DNA from: Acidimicrobiales bacterium
GTDB lineage: Bacteria > Actinomycetota > Acidimicrobiia > Acidimicrobiales > SZUA-35
Length of the DNA stretch: 64,000 nucleotides
Assembly: GCA_020629155.1 (NCBI GenBank)
Contig: JAHDDW010000004.1
Location: forward strand, 171,779 to 235,778
Reading direction: 5' to 3'
The first letter of the stretch is position 1; the number at the start of each line of letters is the position of its first letter. The notes beneath the pieces were generated by a model, which saw only the letters and a list, made by a program, of their open reading frames with translations, was not told where the DNA came from and did not search any database. This document shows positions 50,087 to 58,426 of this stretch, piece after piece. The position numbers and the translations under genes are program-made.

Positions 50087-51111
50087 TTGCCTGTAGCGTG
50101 CTGGGGATCCTAGTTTTTCTGATGGATGAGATCAGTGCGCATGCAGATACACAAAAAAACGCACTATCCTCAATTTCTCTAGTTAGTGAACCTAAGAAAG
50201 AAGCACCTCTTAAAAAAGAGTCAGTAATTAAAGCAGAGAAAAAGAATTCTGATTCGTTGAGAATTTCGTTGCGATATAAAGCGGTTGCTAAAGCTGGGCA
50301 GCGGTCTACAGCTCCTGCGTCGAATTGTGTCTATGAACCATATGTTGCTGATGATACTAAAACGGCGGTGAATACTTCGACGAAAACTGTTTTTGAAAAC
50401 GGTGTGGAAGTTCTGAAGAAGCGTACTGTTGCCGAGGATGACCCGTTGAGAAAATTTGGGAACTATGTAGCTGATACATACGAAAATATCGCAAAAGATG
50501 GTACGGCTAAAGAAACTATCCGTGAATATTCTTCGTCGGGGAAGTGGAGCATTCGTACATGCATTAATCCTGATGGTTCGGAAACAGTTGATATACTTCC
50601 TGTTGGCGCTATTGACCCGTATGTTCTGGTTGCCCAAGCGATTGAAACGATTGCAGTGCAGCCGCCTCCAGTGAAAATCAATGACACAGGACTTGGAGCA
50701 CAAATAACCCAGCGTGGTACAGTGCTATGGGTCGATGAAACCTATTGGAATCGGCCTCGTAACGAAACGGTTTCTGCTGGGCCTATTTCAGTTACGGTGA
50801 CGCTTACGCCCAGATCTACAACGTGGAATATGGGCGACGGCCGAATTCACTATTGTGGCCTTAACGACCCGTGGAACAATGATTTTAGTCGAGAGCCTGA
50901 ACAATACGCATGCCACCATGTGTATGAGACAGCTACAAGCAAAAACGAACCATATAGTATCGAAGCGACAACAAATTTTGCAGTTTCGGCGGTAACAAAT
51001 ACTGGACAAATTCTTCCAGTCCCTGATCTTCAAGTGACAGGTACGACTGAGACGCAGGTAGATGAAATTCAAGCGTTGGTGGTTCCAACTCCAGGGCAGT
51101 ACGGCGAATGA
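50053..51111 (+). CDS. Secreted PKD-like protein of a pilus-type operon
   Basis: A 352-residue exported protein. Basic residues then a hydrophobic signal (RVIACSVLGILVFLMDEISA). The long middle is Lys/Thr-rich and polar. Residues about 255-300 have TWNMGDGRIHYCGLNDPW and QYACHHVYETATS, the GDG...C...CxHxY arrangement of PKD-like proteins found in actinobacterial tad/pilus loci. Its end overlaps the TadE-like gene by four bases, supporting a joint role in surface appendage or secretion. No catalytic residues are evident. Confidence 0.7.
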   Translation: MRFFRVRLRRVIACSVLGILVFLMDEISAHADTQKNALSSISLVSEPKKEAPLKKESVIKAEKKNSDSLRISLRYKAVAKAGQRSTAPASNCVYEPYVADDTKTAVNTSTKTVFENGVEVLKKRTVAEDDPLRKFGNYVADTYENIAKDGTAKETIREYSSSGKWSIRTCINPDGSETVDILPVGAIDPYVLVAQAIETIAVQPPPVKINDTGLGAQITQRGTVLWVDETYWNRPRNETVSAGPISVTVTLTPRSTTWNMGDGRIHYCGLNDPWNNDFSREPEQYACHHVYETATSKNEPYSIEATTNFAVSAVTNTGQILPVPDLQVTGTTETQVDEIQALVVPTPGQYGE

Positions 51112-51500
51112 AAAGTGAAACAGAAAAAGGTTCTATCGCCATAGCCGCAGCGTTTGTGATGATATTTATGATGATCTTGTTCACAGCTGTTATGAGCCAT
51201 GCCCAGCTTGTAGCTGGTCACACAAGAACGCGAGAAGCAGCATCAAATGTGGCACGTTCCGCAGCGCAAGAAATTGATTGGGAACAGTCGCAGAAGCAAG
51301 GTAAAACTGTTTTGAATGAGGAACAGGCATTGTTTGCTGCGAAAAAACTTATGCAACGATATCCAGAAATGAAGCTCGAATCGTTTGCTGTCGTTGATGG
51401 CCGAGTGCAAGTTGAGGTTTCAACGTTTGTTGAGACAGCTGTCCGCGATGAAACTATTTCGTCGACCTCTTCAGCTGCCCCTATCCAAGCTGGCCAGTAA
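51108..51500 (+). CDS. TadE-like pseudopilin
   Basis: A 130-residue protein with a short charged N-terminus and one helix (KGSIAIAAAFVMIFMMILFT) in the TadE/pseudopilin style, where Glu before Gly-Ser could mark processing. A helical region then resembles the TadE pattern (AGHTRTREAASNVARSAAQE), followed by a soluble strand-rich part (LESFAVVDGRVQVEVSTFVE). It is translationally coupled to the PKD-like gene. No TadA ATPase or TadB/C platform genes are in the window, so machinery must be encoded elsewhere. Confidence 0.65.
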   Translation: MKSETEKGSIAIAAAFVMIFMMILFTAVMSHAQLVAGHTRTREAASNVARSAAQEIDWEQSQKQGKTVLNEEQALFAAKKLMQRYPEMKLESFAVVDGRVQVEVSTFVETAVRDETISSTSSAAPIQAGQ

Positions 51501-51588
51501 GGCCGTAGTTAGAATGCGCAAACATCGCCTTTTAGCGATTCACTTGATACAGTTTAGTCTGATTCTTAACATTGTTTGGAGAACCTAG

Positions 51589-52617
51589 ATGCGAGTTGGT
51601 GTCTTAACTGGGGGAGGCGACTGCCCTGGTTTGAATGCAGTTATACGTGCTGTTGTGCGTAAAGCGAAACGAACCTATGGCGACACGGTGCTTGGTTTCA
51701 AAGATGGTTGGCGTGGTCTTATCGATGATGACTATCGAGAGCTTACAGTCACAGACTTGCGCGGAACATTGCCTCGCGGTGGCACTATTTTAGGCACAAG
51801 TCGGGTAACGCCGTTTCGTGTCGAAGGCGGCCAAGAAGCTGTAATGAAAACTTTTACTGCACATGCTCTTGACGCTGTGATAGCAATTGGGGGAGAGGGT
51901 ACTCTTTCTGTTGCAAACGAGTTCGCCAAATTAGGAATGCCTACAATCGGTGTGCCAAAAACAATTGATAATGATGTCGGCCTTACCGAAATGACATTCG
52001 GGTTTGATACTGCTTTGACAATTGCAACAGAAGCGATCGACCGTTTACACACTACTGCTGAAAGTCATGACCGTATTATGGTTGTCGAAGTTATGGGGCG
52101 CCATGTAGGCCATATAGCCACATGGGCGGGTATTGCAGGCGGTGCAACGCTTACCTTAATACCAGAAGAGCCGTTCGATATTAGCGATGTGTGCGAAGCG
52201 CTGGTGCGTCGTCACGATGCTGGGCGTTACGCTTCTATTGTTGTTGTGGCAGAAGGTGCGAAACCGAAGCCAGACACAATGACGATTCCAGAGGACCAAT
52301 ACGACGATTTTGGCCATATCCGTCTAGGGGGGATTTCCACGCTTGTCGCCGACGAAATAGAATCTCGTACAGGGTATGAAACTCGGGTGACTATTTTAGG
52401 GCATGTGCAGCGAGGCGGGTCGCCAACAGCCAACGATCGAGTTCTTTCGACACGATTTGGTATCGCCGCTATCGATGCTGTGCATGATGAAGCATGGGGT
52501 CAAATGGTTGCGTTGCAAAAAGGCAGAATCGTGCAAGTACCTTTAGCAGAAGCTGTTAAAGAGTTAAAATTCGTAGACCCACAACTATGGGCGACTGCTA
52601 AAAACTTCTTTGCGTAA
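51589..52617 (+). CDS. pfkA: 6-phosphofructokinase (group III type)
   Basis: Phosphorylates fructose 6-phosphate in glycolysis. The 342-residue protein shows VGVLTGGGDCPGLNAVIRAV, IAIGGEGTLSVANEF, GVPKTIDNDVGLTEMTFGFD, EVMGRHVGHIATWAGIAGGA and GHVQRGGSPTANDR. The glycine in GGEGT is the residue associated with ATP use, where pyrophosphate-dependent enzymes have Asp, while the lysine in PKTIDND is the mixed, group III state known in actinobacteria. ATP dependence is therefore likely but not certain. GGAGA precedes the ATG. The convergent gap that follows has a 16-bp palindrome at 52637-52652 (TACTTCTATAGAAGTA). Confidence 0.95.
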   Translation: MRVGVLTGGGDCPGLNAVIRAVVRKAKRTYGDTVLGFKDGWRGLIDDDYRELTVTDLRGTLPRGGTILGTSRVTPFRVEGGQEAVMKTFTAHALDAVIAIGGEGTLSVANEFAKLGMPTIGVPKTIDNDVGLTEMTFGFDTALTIATEAIDRLHTTAESHDRIMVVEVMGRHVGHIATWAGIAGGATLTLIPEEPFDISDVCEALVRRHDAGRYASIVVVAEGAKPKPDTMTIPEDQYDDFGHIRLGGISTLVADEIESRTGYETRVTILGHVQRGGSPTANDRVLSTRFGIAAIDAVHDEAWGQMVALQKGRIVQVPLAEAVKELKFVDPQLWATAKNFFA

Positions 52618-52710
52618 TTAAATAATGCAGAACTACTACTTCTATAGAAGTAAACGGGTCACAGCCATCAAGGTATTCGTCATCTGATGAAGGGTTTGTT
52701 TTCTACTGTG

Positions 52711-53328
52711 TCAGCCGAGGCAGTTGTTGAAATCCGATGGGGTGGCGGCACCCTCTAGAAGCTCGCCATTATCGTTAGAGATATTGATAGGGCCGTCTTC
52801 ATCGGTGATGATGATCCCGTTGATGGGAGAACCATCTTGTTGCTGAAACCAGTCAACAGTGCAACTTATTTGGCTGAAGATGAGTTTGGCACGTTCAGGG
52901 TTATCACGCGCTTCTTGCCGTAAGTCTGCTGGTTCGCTAGAGACAGTAATAACCTGATTGCCATTTTCGTCTATTTCTGTGGCCTGTGGGCTGAGCCCTG
53001 GCATAAGTTTTGTGTCTAAGAAAAAGAAAGATTCGAGTTCTTCTTTAAGAGGGTTCTCTGCAAGCGCATCTAAAGCACTTTGCACCGTTGGCTCTTCAGC
53101 AACATTGCGTGGGACCATCTCTAAAACATTATTTTGGTCAACAAAATAGAGCCGAAGGTTAAACTCGCCTTCACCTGCAGCTTGTATAGCTTTGTCTGAC
53201 TGTGATTTTATTACGCCTTCGCCAACTTTATCTGCTGGCACAGGCTTGGCTTCTTGGTTGGCTATGCCACAACCAGCCAGTATGTAGAAAAGTCCAAGAA
53301 CGACGACAGCCCAAGAAGTTTTTTTCAT
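52711..53328 (-). CDS. lpqB: GerMN-domain lipoprotein, short LpqB-like
   Basis: A 205-residue lipoprotein (signal ending ILAGC) with one GerMN domain (LRLYFVDQNNVLEMVPRNVA, PTVQSALDALAENP, KLIFSQISCTVDWFQQQDG). It is encoded after mtrA and mtrB, the place of lpqB in actinobacteria, and its ATG overlaps the mtrB stop by four bases. Classical LpqB is near 580 residues with a C-terminal beta-propeller; that part is absent here. LpqB is reported to modulate MtrB outside the membrane, so this reduced form may keep only the interaction module. Confidence 0.85.
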   Translation of the reverse strand: MKKTSWAVVVLGLFYILAGCGIANQEAKPVPADKVGEGVIKSQSDKAIQAAGEGEFNLRLYFVDQNNVLEMVPRNVAEEPTVQSALDALAENPLKEELESFFFLDTKLMPGLSPQATEIDENGNQVITVSSEPADLRQEARDNPERAKLIFSQISCTVDWFQQQDGSPINGIIITDEDGPINISNDNGELLEGAATPSDFNNCLG

Positions 53329-54797
53329 ATCGCCATCTCCTCATCGTTGTCTATCTGATCGCCTACAGGAAGTTCAACAACAAATCGTGCACCTGATTTA
53401 CCGTCTATCCTGTCGCTGACCCACACTTTGCCACCGTGGAGGCGCACATGTTCAGCAACAAGCGAGAGCCCTAAACCGACGCCTGTGCCAGATGCTCGCT
53501 TGCCTGCTTCGATTCCACCTCGGCTGAAACGTTCAAATATGCGTTGTCGGTCTTTCACGGGGATGCCTTCGCCTTCGTCTTCAACCGTGATTTGTACTGC
53601 ATCGCCGAGTTTGCGATAGGAAATTGCTTTTGCCCCGCCACCATATTTGGCTGCGTTTGTAATGAGGTTACTTATCACTTGTGAAAGGCGGCGTTTGTCG
53701 GCAGATATCGTGAGGTCTCTGTCACGTGTTGAATGACGCAATTCTATTTCTGGTGTCGCTGAGTTTCGTATAACAATAGTTAAAAACTCTGAGAGGCCGA
53801 ACTGGCTGAGTTGGAGCTGAACTGCGCCAGCATCCATCCGAGATATTTCGAGAAGGTCTTCGACGAGTTTTTGGAAACGTAGTAGGTCTTGGCTAAGTAG
53901 GGTGACTGCTTGTTGCGCTACATCTGGCAGGTCGTTGCGCCTTCTTTCAAGCACTTCTATCGAAGCAGTTAATGTCATTAGCGGTGATCGTAGCTCGTGG
54001 CTAACATCGGAGGTGAAACGCTCGTCTCGTTCTATTTTATCTTTCAGCGCGTCAACCATTTCGTTAAAGGAGAGCGACAATACTGCAAGGTCTGGGTCTG
54101 TTTCTAAATCAAGTCTTGTTTGAAAGTTGCCTGCTGCGATTTCTTTTGCAGCATTTGATATTCTGCTGACGGGTGCAAGAGCGCGTCGAGCTGCATAATA
54201 GCCAAGTGCCGCACCTGCGAAACTTGAGACGAATGCTGCGCCAATCAAAATATTGCGCAAGTTCGAGAGAGTTTTTTCTAAATCGGCGAGAAGAAAAACT
54301 TCATAGTATGTTACGTCTAAGTCGGGCATTTCCATGCCAATGATGTAGCGTTTCTCGCTGCCTTGTTCAGTTTCTGCTGTTGCAACTATCTCTATTGGCC
54401 GTTTCTGTTCCTCTATCGCCAAACGAAGACTGTCTGGCAAATCCTTTTCGGGGATATTCGAAAGCCCTGTTTGTTCGCCTCGCCGGACGAGGATTGGTGT
54501 GCTGGCATCAGAACGGTTAAGTTTTTGATTCAAAGATTGCGGAGCGCTAGCTTCCGCGTTTTCTGTGTCAGGCAGATCTTCATATGTTTTTCGAACTTCT
54601 GCTGCGTTGCTATTGAACTGATCGATAGAAGATTGTTTAAGATCATCAAATAGCCTATTTTGGGCAACAGCAAAGGTGAAGCTTGCAACCATGGTTGCAA
54701 GCACTAACGACCCAACAGCATAGGCAATCGTGACTCTTGCAAGTAAGCCCTGCCACCACTTATGTCGTCGTAAAGAGGATGCCTTTCGAGTGTACAT
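53325..54797 (-). CDS. mtrB: Sensor histidine kinase MtrB
   Basis: A 490-residue membrane kinase. Two helices (ARVTIAYAVGSLVLATMVAS and ILIGAAFVSSFAGAALGYYA) flank an extracytoplasmic domain of about 130 residues, followed by HAMP (ARRALAPVSRISNAAKEIAA). The H-box FTSDVSHELRSPLMTLTASI has the acceptor histidine. ATPase motifs are LITNAAKYGGG, VEDEGEGIPV and GTGVGLGLSLV. Operon position between mtrA and lpqB identifies it as MtrB, which controls cell-wall and division genes. It starts 95 bases after mtrA. Confidence 0.93.
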   Translation of the reverse strand: MYTRKASSLRRHKWWQGLLARVTIAYAVGSLVLATMVASFTFAVAQNRLFDDLKQSSIDQFNSNAAEVRKTYEDLPDTENAEASAPQSLNQKLNRSDASTPILVRRGEQTGLSNIPEKDLPDSLRLAIEEQKRPIEIVATAETEQGSEKRYIIGMEMPDLDVTYYEVFLLADLEKTLSNLRNILIGAAFVSSFAGAALGYYAARRALAPVSRISNAAKEIAAGNFQTRLDLETDPDLAVLSLSFNEMVDALKDKIERDERFTSDVSHELRSPLMTLTASIEVLERRRNDLPDVAQQAVTLLSQDLLRFQKLVEDLLEISRMDAGAVQLQLSQFGLSEFLTIVIRNSATPEIELRHSTRDRDLTISADKRRLSQVISNLITNAAKYGGGAKAISYRKLGDAVQITVEDEGEGIPVKDRQRIFERFSRGGIEAGKRASGTGVGLGLSLVAEHVRLHGGKVWVSDRIDGKSGARFVVELPVGDQIDNDEEMAI

Positions 54798-54892
54798 CCT
54801 GTTACTGTTCCCACTCCGCTCGGGGCGCTACTACACAACTTGTAGCAGTTGTCTGCCTAAGCAGCTTGATCGAAAAATATATTGACATAACG

Positions 54893-55576
54893 CTACGGTT
54901 GCAGTTTGTAGCCTAAACCACGTGAGGTGACGACATAGCGTGGGCTTGCTGGGTCATTTTCAACTTTTGTTCGCAGGCGACGTACATGGACATCAACAAG
55001 GCGGCCGTCACCAAAGTAATCGTAGCCCCACACACGTTCAAGGAGTACTTCTCGGCTAAAGACTTTGCCTGGTTGGGAAGCAAGTTCGACAAGAAGTTTA
55101 AACTCTGTTTTTGTGAGATGTAGCTCTTCGTTATTTTTGAGCACGAGGCCTTCATCGGCACTTATTTCAAGTTCGCCGACCTGAATGCGTTCCATATTGC
55201 CAGTGTCGGCGCTGCGTGATCGTCGTAGCATGGCACGTATACGAGCTGAAAGTTCTTTAGGGGCGAATGGTTTTGTGAGGTAGTCGTCTGCGCCTGCTTC
55301 GAGCCCAGCGACAACATCGTGTGTGTCTGCTCTTGCCGTGACCATAATGATTGGAACGTCACTTGCGCGGCGGATAGAACGGCACACTTCAAAACCGTCG
55401 ATGCCTGGCAGCATGATGTCTATAAGAACAACATCGGCTGGCGTCTCTTGAAAAATCTCTAAAGCGGTTTCGCCTGTGCTTGCTTCGAGAACTTCCCAAC
55501 CTTCTTCTTTGAGCGCTAAGGTTACTGCCTGGCGGATTCGTTCATCGTCTTCTATTGTCAGTATTTTTATACCCAT
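54893..55576 (-). CDS. mtrA: Response regulator MtrA
   Basis: An OmpR-family regulator of 227 residues. The receiver has the acidic pair in LTIEDDERI, the phosphorylated Asp in VVLIDIMLPGIDG, Thr in IIMVTARAD and Lys in YLTKPF. The winged-helix DNA-binding domain ends with VWGYDYFGDGRLVDVHVRRL, which is the highly conserved MtrA recognition region, and SRGLGYKLQP. ATG 55576 is preferred; a TTG directly before it is also in frame. MtrA governs cell-wall hydrolase and division genes in actinobacteria. Confidence 0.96.
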   Translation of the reverse strand: MGIKILTIEDDERIRQAVTLALKEEGWEVLEASTGETALEIFQETPADVVLIDIMLPGIDGFEVCRSIRRASDVPIIMVTARADTHDVVAGLEAGADDYLTKPFAPKELSARIRAMLRRSRSADTGNMERIQVGELEISADEGLVLKNNEELHLTKTEFKLLVELASQPGKVFSREVLLERVWGYDYFGDGRLVDVHVRRLRTKVENDPASPRYVVTSRGLGYKLQP

Positions 55577-55664
55577 CAATGCATGCTGCCTTAGAAGTTG
55601 TCATTGAGCAATCATTTTTGCAAGAAATTCTTGATTTCTTCTTATTTCTTGTGTTCTTCTTGCC

Positions 55665-56024
55665 CTATTGTTGGTCGGTCGATTTGTGTAGGTTGCTGCT
55701 TTGCAGAAGTCTATCCTCTGTAACAGAGGCCTTTGAGGCGCGCTTCTTTTTGGCCTCTGGCCATTCGGCCATAGACTGTATCGTAAGATAGGCTATTATG
55801 CCCATGCCGACAGCCCCTATGATTGCACCAACGATGAGAGCAAGAGCTTGCCAAAGAGTTCCGAGCCCAAACATTTTGGCAATGGCATAGCAGCTTGTCA
55901 TCGAGAGAACGCCGCCAATAGCCACAAGCAAAAACGCTAGGACTCTCATTAAAAGCGGTGTAGAGGTCGACTGTGGCTGAGGTAGCTCCATAGCAATGAA
56001 GGATATAGTTTTTCTAGCGGACAT
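55665..56024 (-). CDS. Hypothetical two-helix membrane protein
   Basis: A 119-residue protein (or 108 from an internal ATG at 55991) with a Pro/Ser/Thr N-terminus and two membrane helices (VLAFLLVAIGGVLSMTSCYA and ALALIVGAIIGAVGMGIIAY) separated by a short loop, and a basic C-terminal tail of about 30 residues (EWPEAKKKRASKASVTEDRL). No family recognised. It lies 85 bases upstream of mtrA on the same strand and may share its transcript. The 5' end faces dinB. Confidence 0.6.
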   Translation of the reverse strand: MSARKTISFIAMELPQPQSTSTPLLMRVLAFLLVAIGGVLSMTSCYAIAKMFGLGTLWQALALIVGAIIGAVGMGIIAYLTIQSMAEWPEAKKKRASKASVTEDRLLQSSNLHKSTDQQ

Positions 56025-56121
56025 AAACCTTGGAAAGGAATAGAGATTTTTTGATTATGAACTGTAGAAGTCTGAAGACGAGTCTGGGTTCATGTTTTTC
56101 TTGCATGTCACACCTAGATGT

Positions 56122-56127
56122 TACGGT
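56122..56127 (+). promoter_or_regulatory. Candidate -10 box (TACGGT) of dinB
   Basis: TACGGT ends six bases before ATG 56134. This supports the internal ATG as the true start rather than the in-frame ATG at 56092. Confidence 0.45.
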
Positions 56128-56133
56128 AGAAAT

Positions 56134-57315
56134 ATGTTTGCCTCCCGATCGATAGTACATGTCGACATGAACGCCTTTTTCGCTTCCGTGGAAATGCGTC
56201 ATAACCCTCGTTTGCGTGGTAAGCCAGTTATTGTTTGCGGTCCCAGCACAAGGGGTGTTGTTTCTGCGGCTTCCTATGAAGCCCGTGTTTATGGGGTGCG
56301 ATCGGCGATGGCTAGATATAAAGCTGAAAAGCTTTGTCCTCATGGCGTTTTTATACCAGGCAATTTCCGAAGGTATGCAGAAGCAAGTAGCGAAATTTCA
56401 TCAATATTTTCTGCATTTTCCTCGTCAGTGGAGAAAGTCTCTACTGACGAAGCTTTTCTTGATATTACAGGTGCGAGCCCTCATTGGGACTCTCCACACC
56501 AACTGGCTTCAAAGCTCCAAGAAAAGATTTGGAATTCAAGTTCGCTGCCGTGTTCTATCGGAATTGCTAGTTCTAAAGTTGTCGCCAAAGTTGCCTCTGA
56601 ATTGGCGAAGCCGAAGGTGGCGGGCAGAAAAATTTTGGCGGGCAAAAAAATTATAGAAGTTCGCTCTGGAAACGAAGCGGCATTCCTTAGCCCGTTGCCT
56701 ATTCAAGCTTTATGGGGGATAGGGCCAAAAACAACACAGCAGTTGCATGGGTTGGGTATCACCCATGTCGCTGATCTACAGCGTGTTTCGCTTGCCATTC
56801 TTTCAAACAGGTTTGGCCGACGGCGAGGTCAGCACCTTGCTAATGTTTCTCGTGGGATTGATGCGAGTGAGGTGCAAAAATCTCGCCGTGCTTCTTCGCT
56901 AAGTCAAGAAAGAACCTTTGCAAAAGATCTCTATACCTTTGAAGAGATGCATCCTGTGATTATTGCATTGTCTGATGCTGTTGCGAGCCGTTTAAGAAAA
57001 ACTGGAATGAAAGCTTTTTGTTTTTCATTGAAAATGAAGCACACAGATTTTTCGGTTATTCAGCGATCTAAAACTGTTCTCGAAGCTACTAACTGTCAAT
57101 ATCATATCAAGTCGGTTGTGGCTCAGCTGCTTGCCGATCTCTCTTATAAAGACGGAGTGCGGTTGTTGGGAGTTGCTGCTTCGTCTTTATGCGACGCAGC
57201 CTATAGCCAGCTTGCGCTAGACGTAGAAGGACATGGAAAAAAGAAGTGGGAACAGGTCGACACAGCCGTAGATACAATTCGATCAAAATTTGGTTCAGAA
57301 TCAATTGCGTATTGA
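56134..57315 (+). CDS. dinB: DNA polymerase IV (Y-family)
   Basis: Translesion DNA polymerase of about 393 residues. The catalytic palm shows HVDMNAFFASVEMRHNP (first metal Asp), the Tyr/Arg block AASYEARVYGVRSAMARYKA and the acidic pair in EKVSTDEAFLDITGA. Later blocks are CSIGIASSKVVAKVASELAK and IQALWGIGPKTTQQLHGLGI (helix-hairpin-helix), then the little-finger domain. I chose ATG 56134: the longer frame from 56092 adds 14 unconserved residues. No SOS box is evident upstream. A C-terminal clamp-binding motif is not obvious. Confidence 0.95.
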   Translation: MFASRSIVHVDMNAFFASVEMRHNPRLRGKPVIVCGPSTRGVVSAASYEARVYGVRSAMARYKAEKLCPHGVFIPGNFRRYAEASSEISSIFSAFSSSVEKVSTDEAFLDITGASPHWDSPHQLASKLQEKIWNSSSLPCSIGIASSKVVAKVASELAKPKVAGRKILAGKKIIEVRSGNEAAFLSPLPIQALWGIGPKTTQQLHGLGITHVADLQRVSLAILSNRFGRRRGQHLANVSRGIDASEVQKSRRASSLSQERTFAKDLYTFEEMHPVIIALSDAVASRLRKTGMKAFCFSLKMKHTDFSVIQRSKTVLEATNCQYHIKSVVAQLLADLSYKDGVRLLGVAASSLCDAAYSQLALDVEGHGKKKWEQVDTAVDTIRSKFGSESIAY

Positions 57316-57474
57316 GTTTTCATCAGGCATTCGTTATAGCAGGGCGAGGAAATGTCGAGGTCTACACTTTTTAGAGATCTTCCAACCTGCCAGCCAAATA
57401 TCGAGTGGGAAGCCTGGCGCAACGCTTGTAAAACAGGTAGACTACTAGTACTGCTGCGTGTAAGGAACCGAGGT

Positions 57475-57813
57475 ATGCCACTTTCAGAAGATGAACAAAG
57501 AATCCTTAACGAGATTGAGCAGAGTTTTCATGAATCTGATCCGAAGCTAGCTCGCGAGGTTGGAGAAACAACGGTGTATCGACACGCCGTTAGTTCATTG
57601 AAGTTACCTATTCTCGGTATCGTTGTCGGCCTTGTTTTCATGGTCCTGACACTTTCTCAGAATTATATTCTTGCGTTTTTTGGATTTATTCTGATGTTCT
57701 TAAGCGGCTTGGCATTGGCAAAAAAGTTAAAATTTATGGGCATGATCGGTGCGCAACAAGTCACAAAAACCCTGAAAGAAGTTAACTTTCCTAGGAAAAA
57801 CGAGTCAGAATAA
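57475..57813 (+). CDS. DUF3040 membrane protein
   Basis: A 112-residue protein matching DUF3040, an actinobacterial family of small two-helix membrane proteins. It begins MPLSEDEQRILNEIEQSFHE, the family signature, followed by DPKLAREV and two helices (PILGIVVGLVFMVLTLSQN and ILAFFGFILMFLSGLALAK). ATG 57475 is chosen because CGAGGT precedes it directly and the family starts there; the frame is open back to 57352 but that extension is unconserved. The function of DUF3040 is unknown. It is convergent with the next gene, three bases apart. Confidence 0.92.
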   Translation: MPLSEDEQRILNEIEQSFHESDPKLAREVGETTVYRHAVSSLKLPILGIVVGLVFMVLTLSQNYILAFFGFILMFLSGLALAKKLKFMGMIGAQQVTKTLKEVNFPRKNESE

Positions 57814-57815
57814 TT

Positions 57816-58403
57816 TCAACCAGTTCCTTCTAACTGCGTTTGAACATGCTCTCTTGTATTTAGATAAGCGATAGTGAAATTAAGAACAATCCATATTGAC
57901 GGTACGAGTAAGAAATCGAATTCTGGTTCTACTGCAAATACCATAACAACCATTGATATTGCAGCCATTACCCAATTGGTCGTATTCTCTGAACCTGGGT
58001 GACCTCTTAGCTTGTTCACTGTAGGGACCACAGAAACTATACTTGTTATAGCTGTCGCAATGATAGAGGCTCTTGGATCTTCGAGAAGCCACCAAGCTGC
58101 TAAACCTGCCAAAGCAACAAATACTACAACGACATCAAATTTGTTTACCGAACTGACTCCGTATTTCAAAGACACTATGGCTATAGCCGTTATCGTTGTA
58201 GCTGGTAGTGCCATTCCCCAAATAGCGCTGTTTATTTCACTAGCTAGTTGGTTAGCTAAAAATACATAGGTTGTGAAAGCAATGATTAGCCATGTTGCTT
58301 TATTCGGAACGGTTGCGCCTTTGAGCACTGATCGTATATAGAATAGATGGCCAATAACCATAATTATTGCACTGATTAAACTTAGAACGAGAGGTTTATC
58401 CAT
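57816..58403 (-). CDS. Hypothetical membrane protein with two PQ-loop-like halves
   Basis: A 195-residue protein with about seven membrane helices. Two related segments recur: IGHLFYIRSVLKGATVPNKA followed by TWLI near the start, and IVSVVPTVNKLRGHPGSENT followed by TNWVMAA in the second half. The spacing of Pro, Lys/Arg and Trp recalls PQ-loop/SWEET-type small transporters arranged as a tandem. The similarity is by pattern only, and a substrate cannot be proposed. TACAAT ends seven bases before its ATG, with no Shine-Dalgarno. Confidence 0.65.
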   Translation of the reverse strand: MDKPLVLSLISAIIMVIGHLFYIRSVLKGATVPNKATWLIIAFTTYVFLANQLASEINSAIWGMALPATTITAIAIVSLKYGVSSVNKFDVVVVFVALAGLAAWWLLEDPRASIIATAITSIVSVVPTVNKLRGHPGSENTTNWVMAAISMVVMVFAVEPEFDFLLVPSIWIVLNFTIAYLNTREHVQTQLEGTG

Positions 58404-58410
58404 CTAGGTC

Positions 58411-58416
58411 ATTGTA
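58411..58416 (-). promoter_or_regulatory. Candidate -10 box (TACAAT)
   Basis: TACAAT on the minus strand ends seven bases before ATG 58403, in the short gap after the transglutaminase gene. It is near the -10 consensus. Confidence 0.5.
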
Positions 58417-58426
58417 CAGCTTGTTT

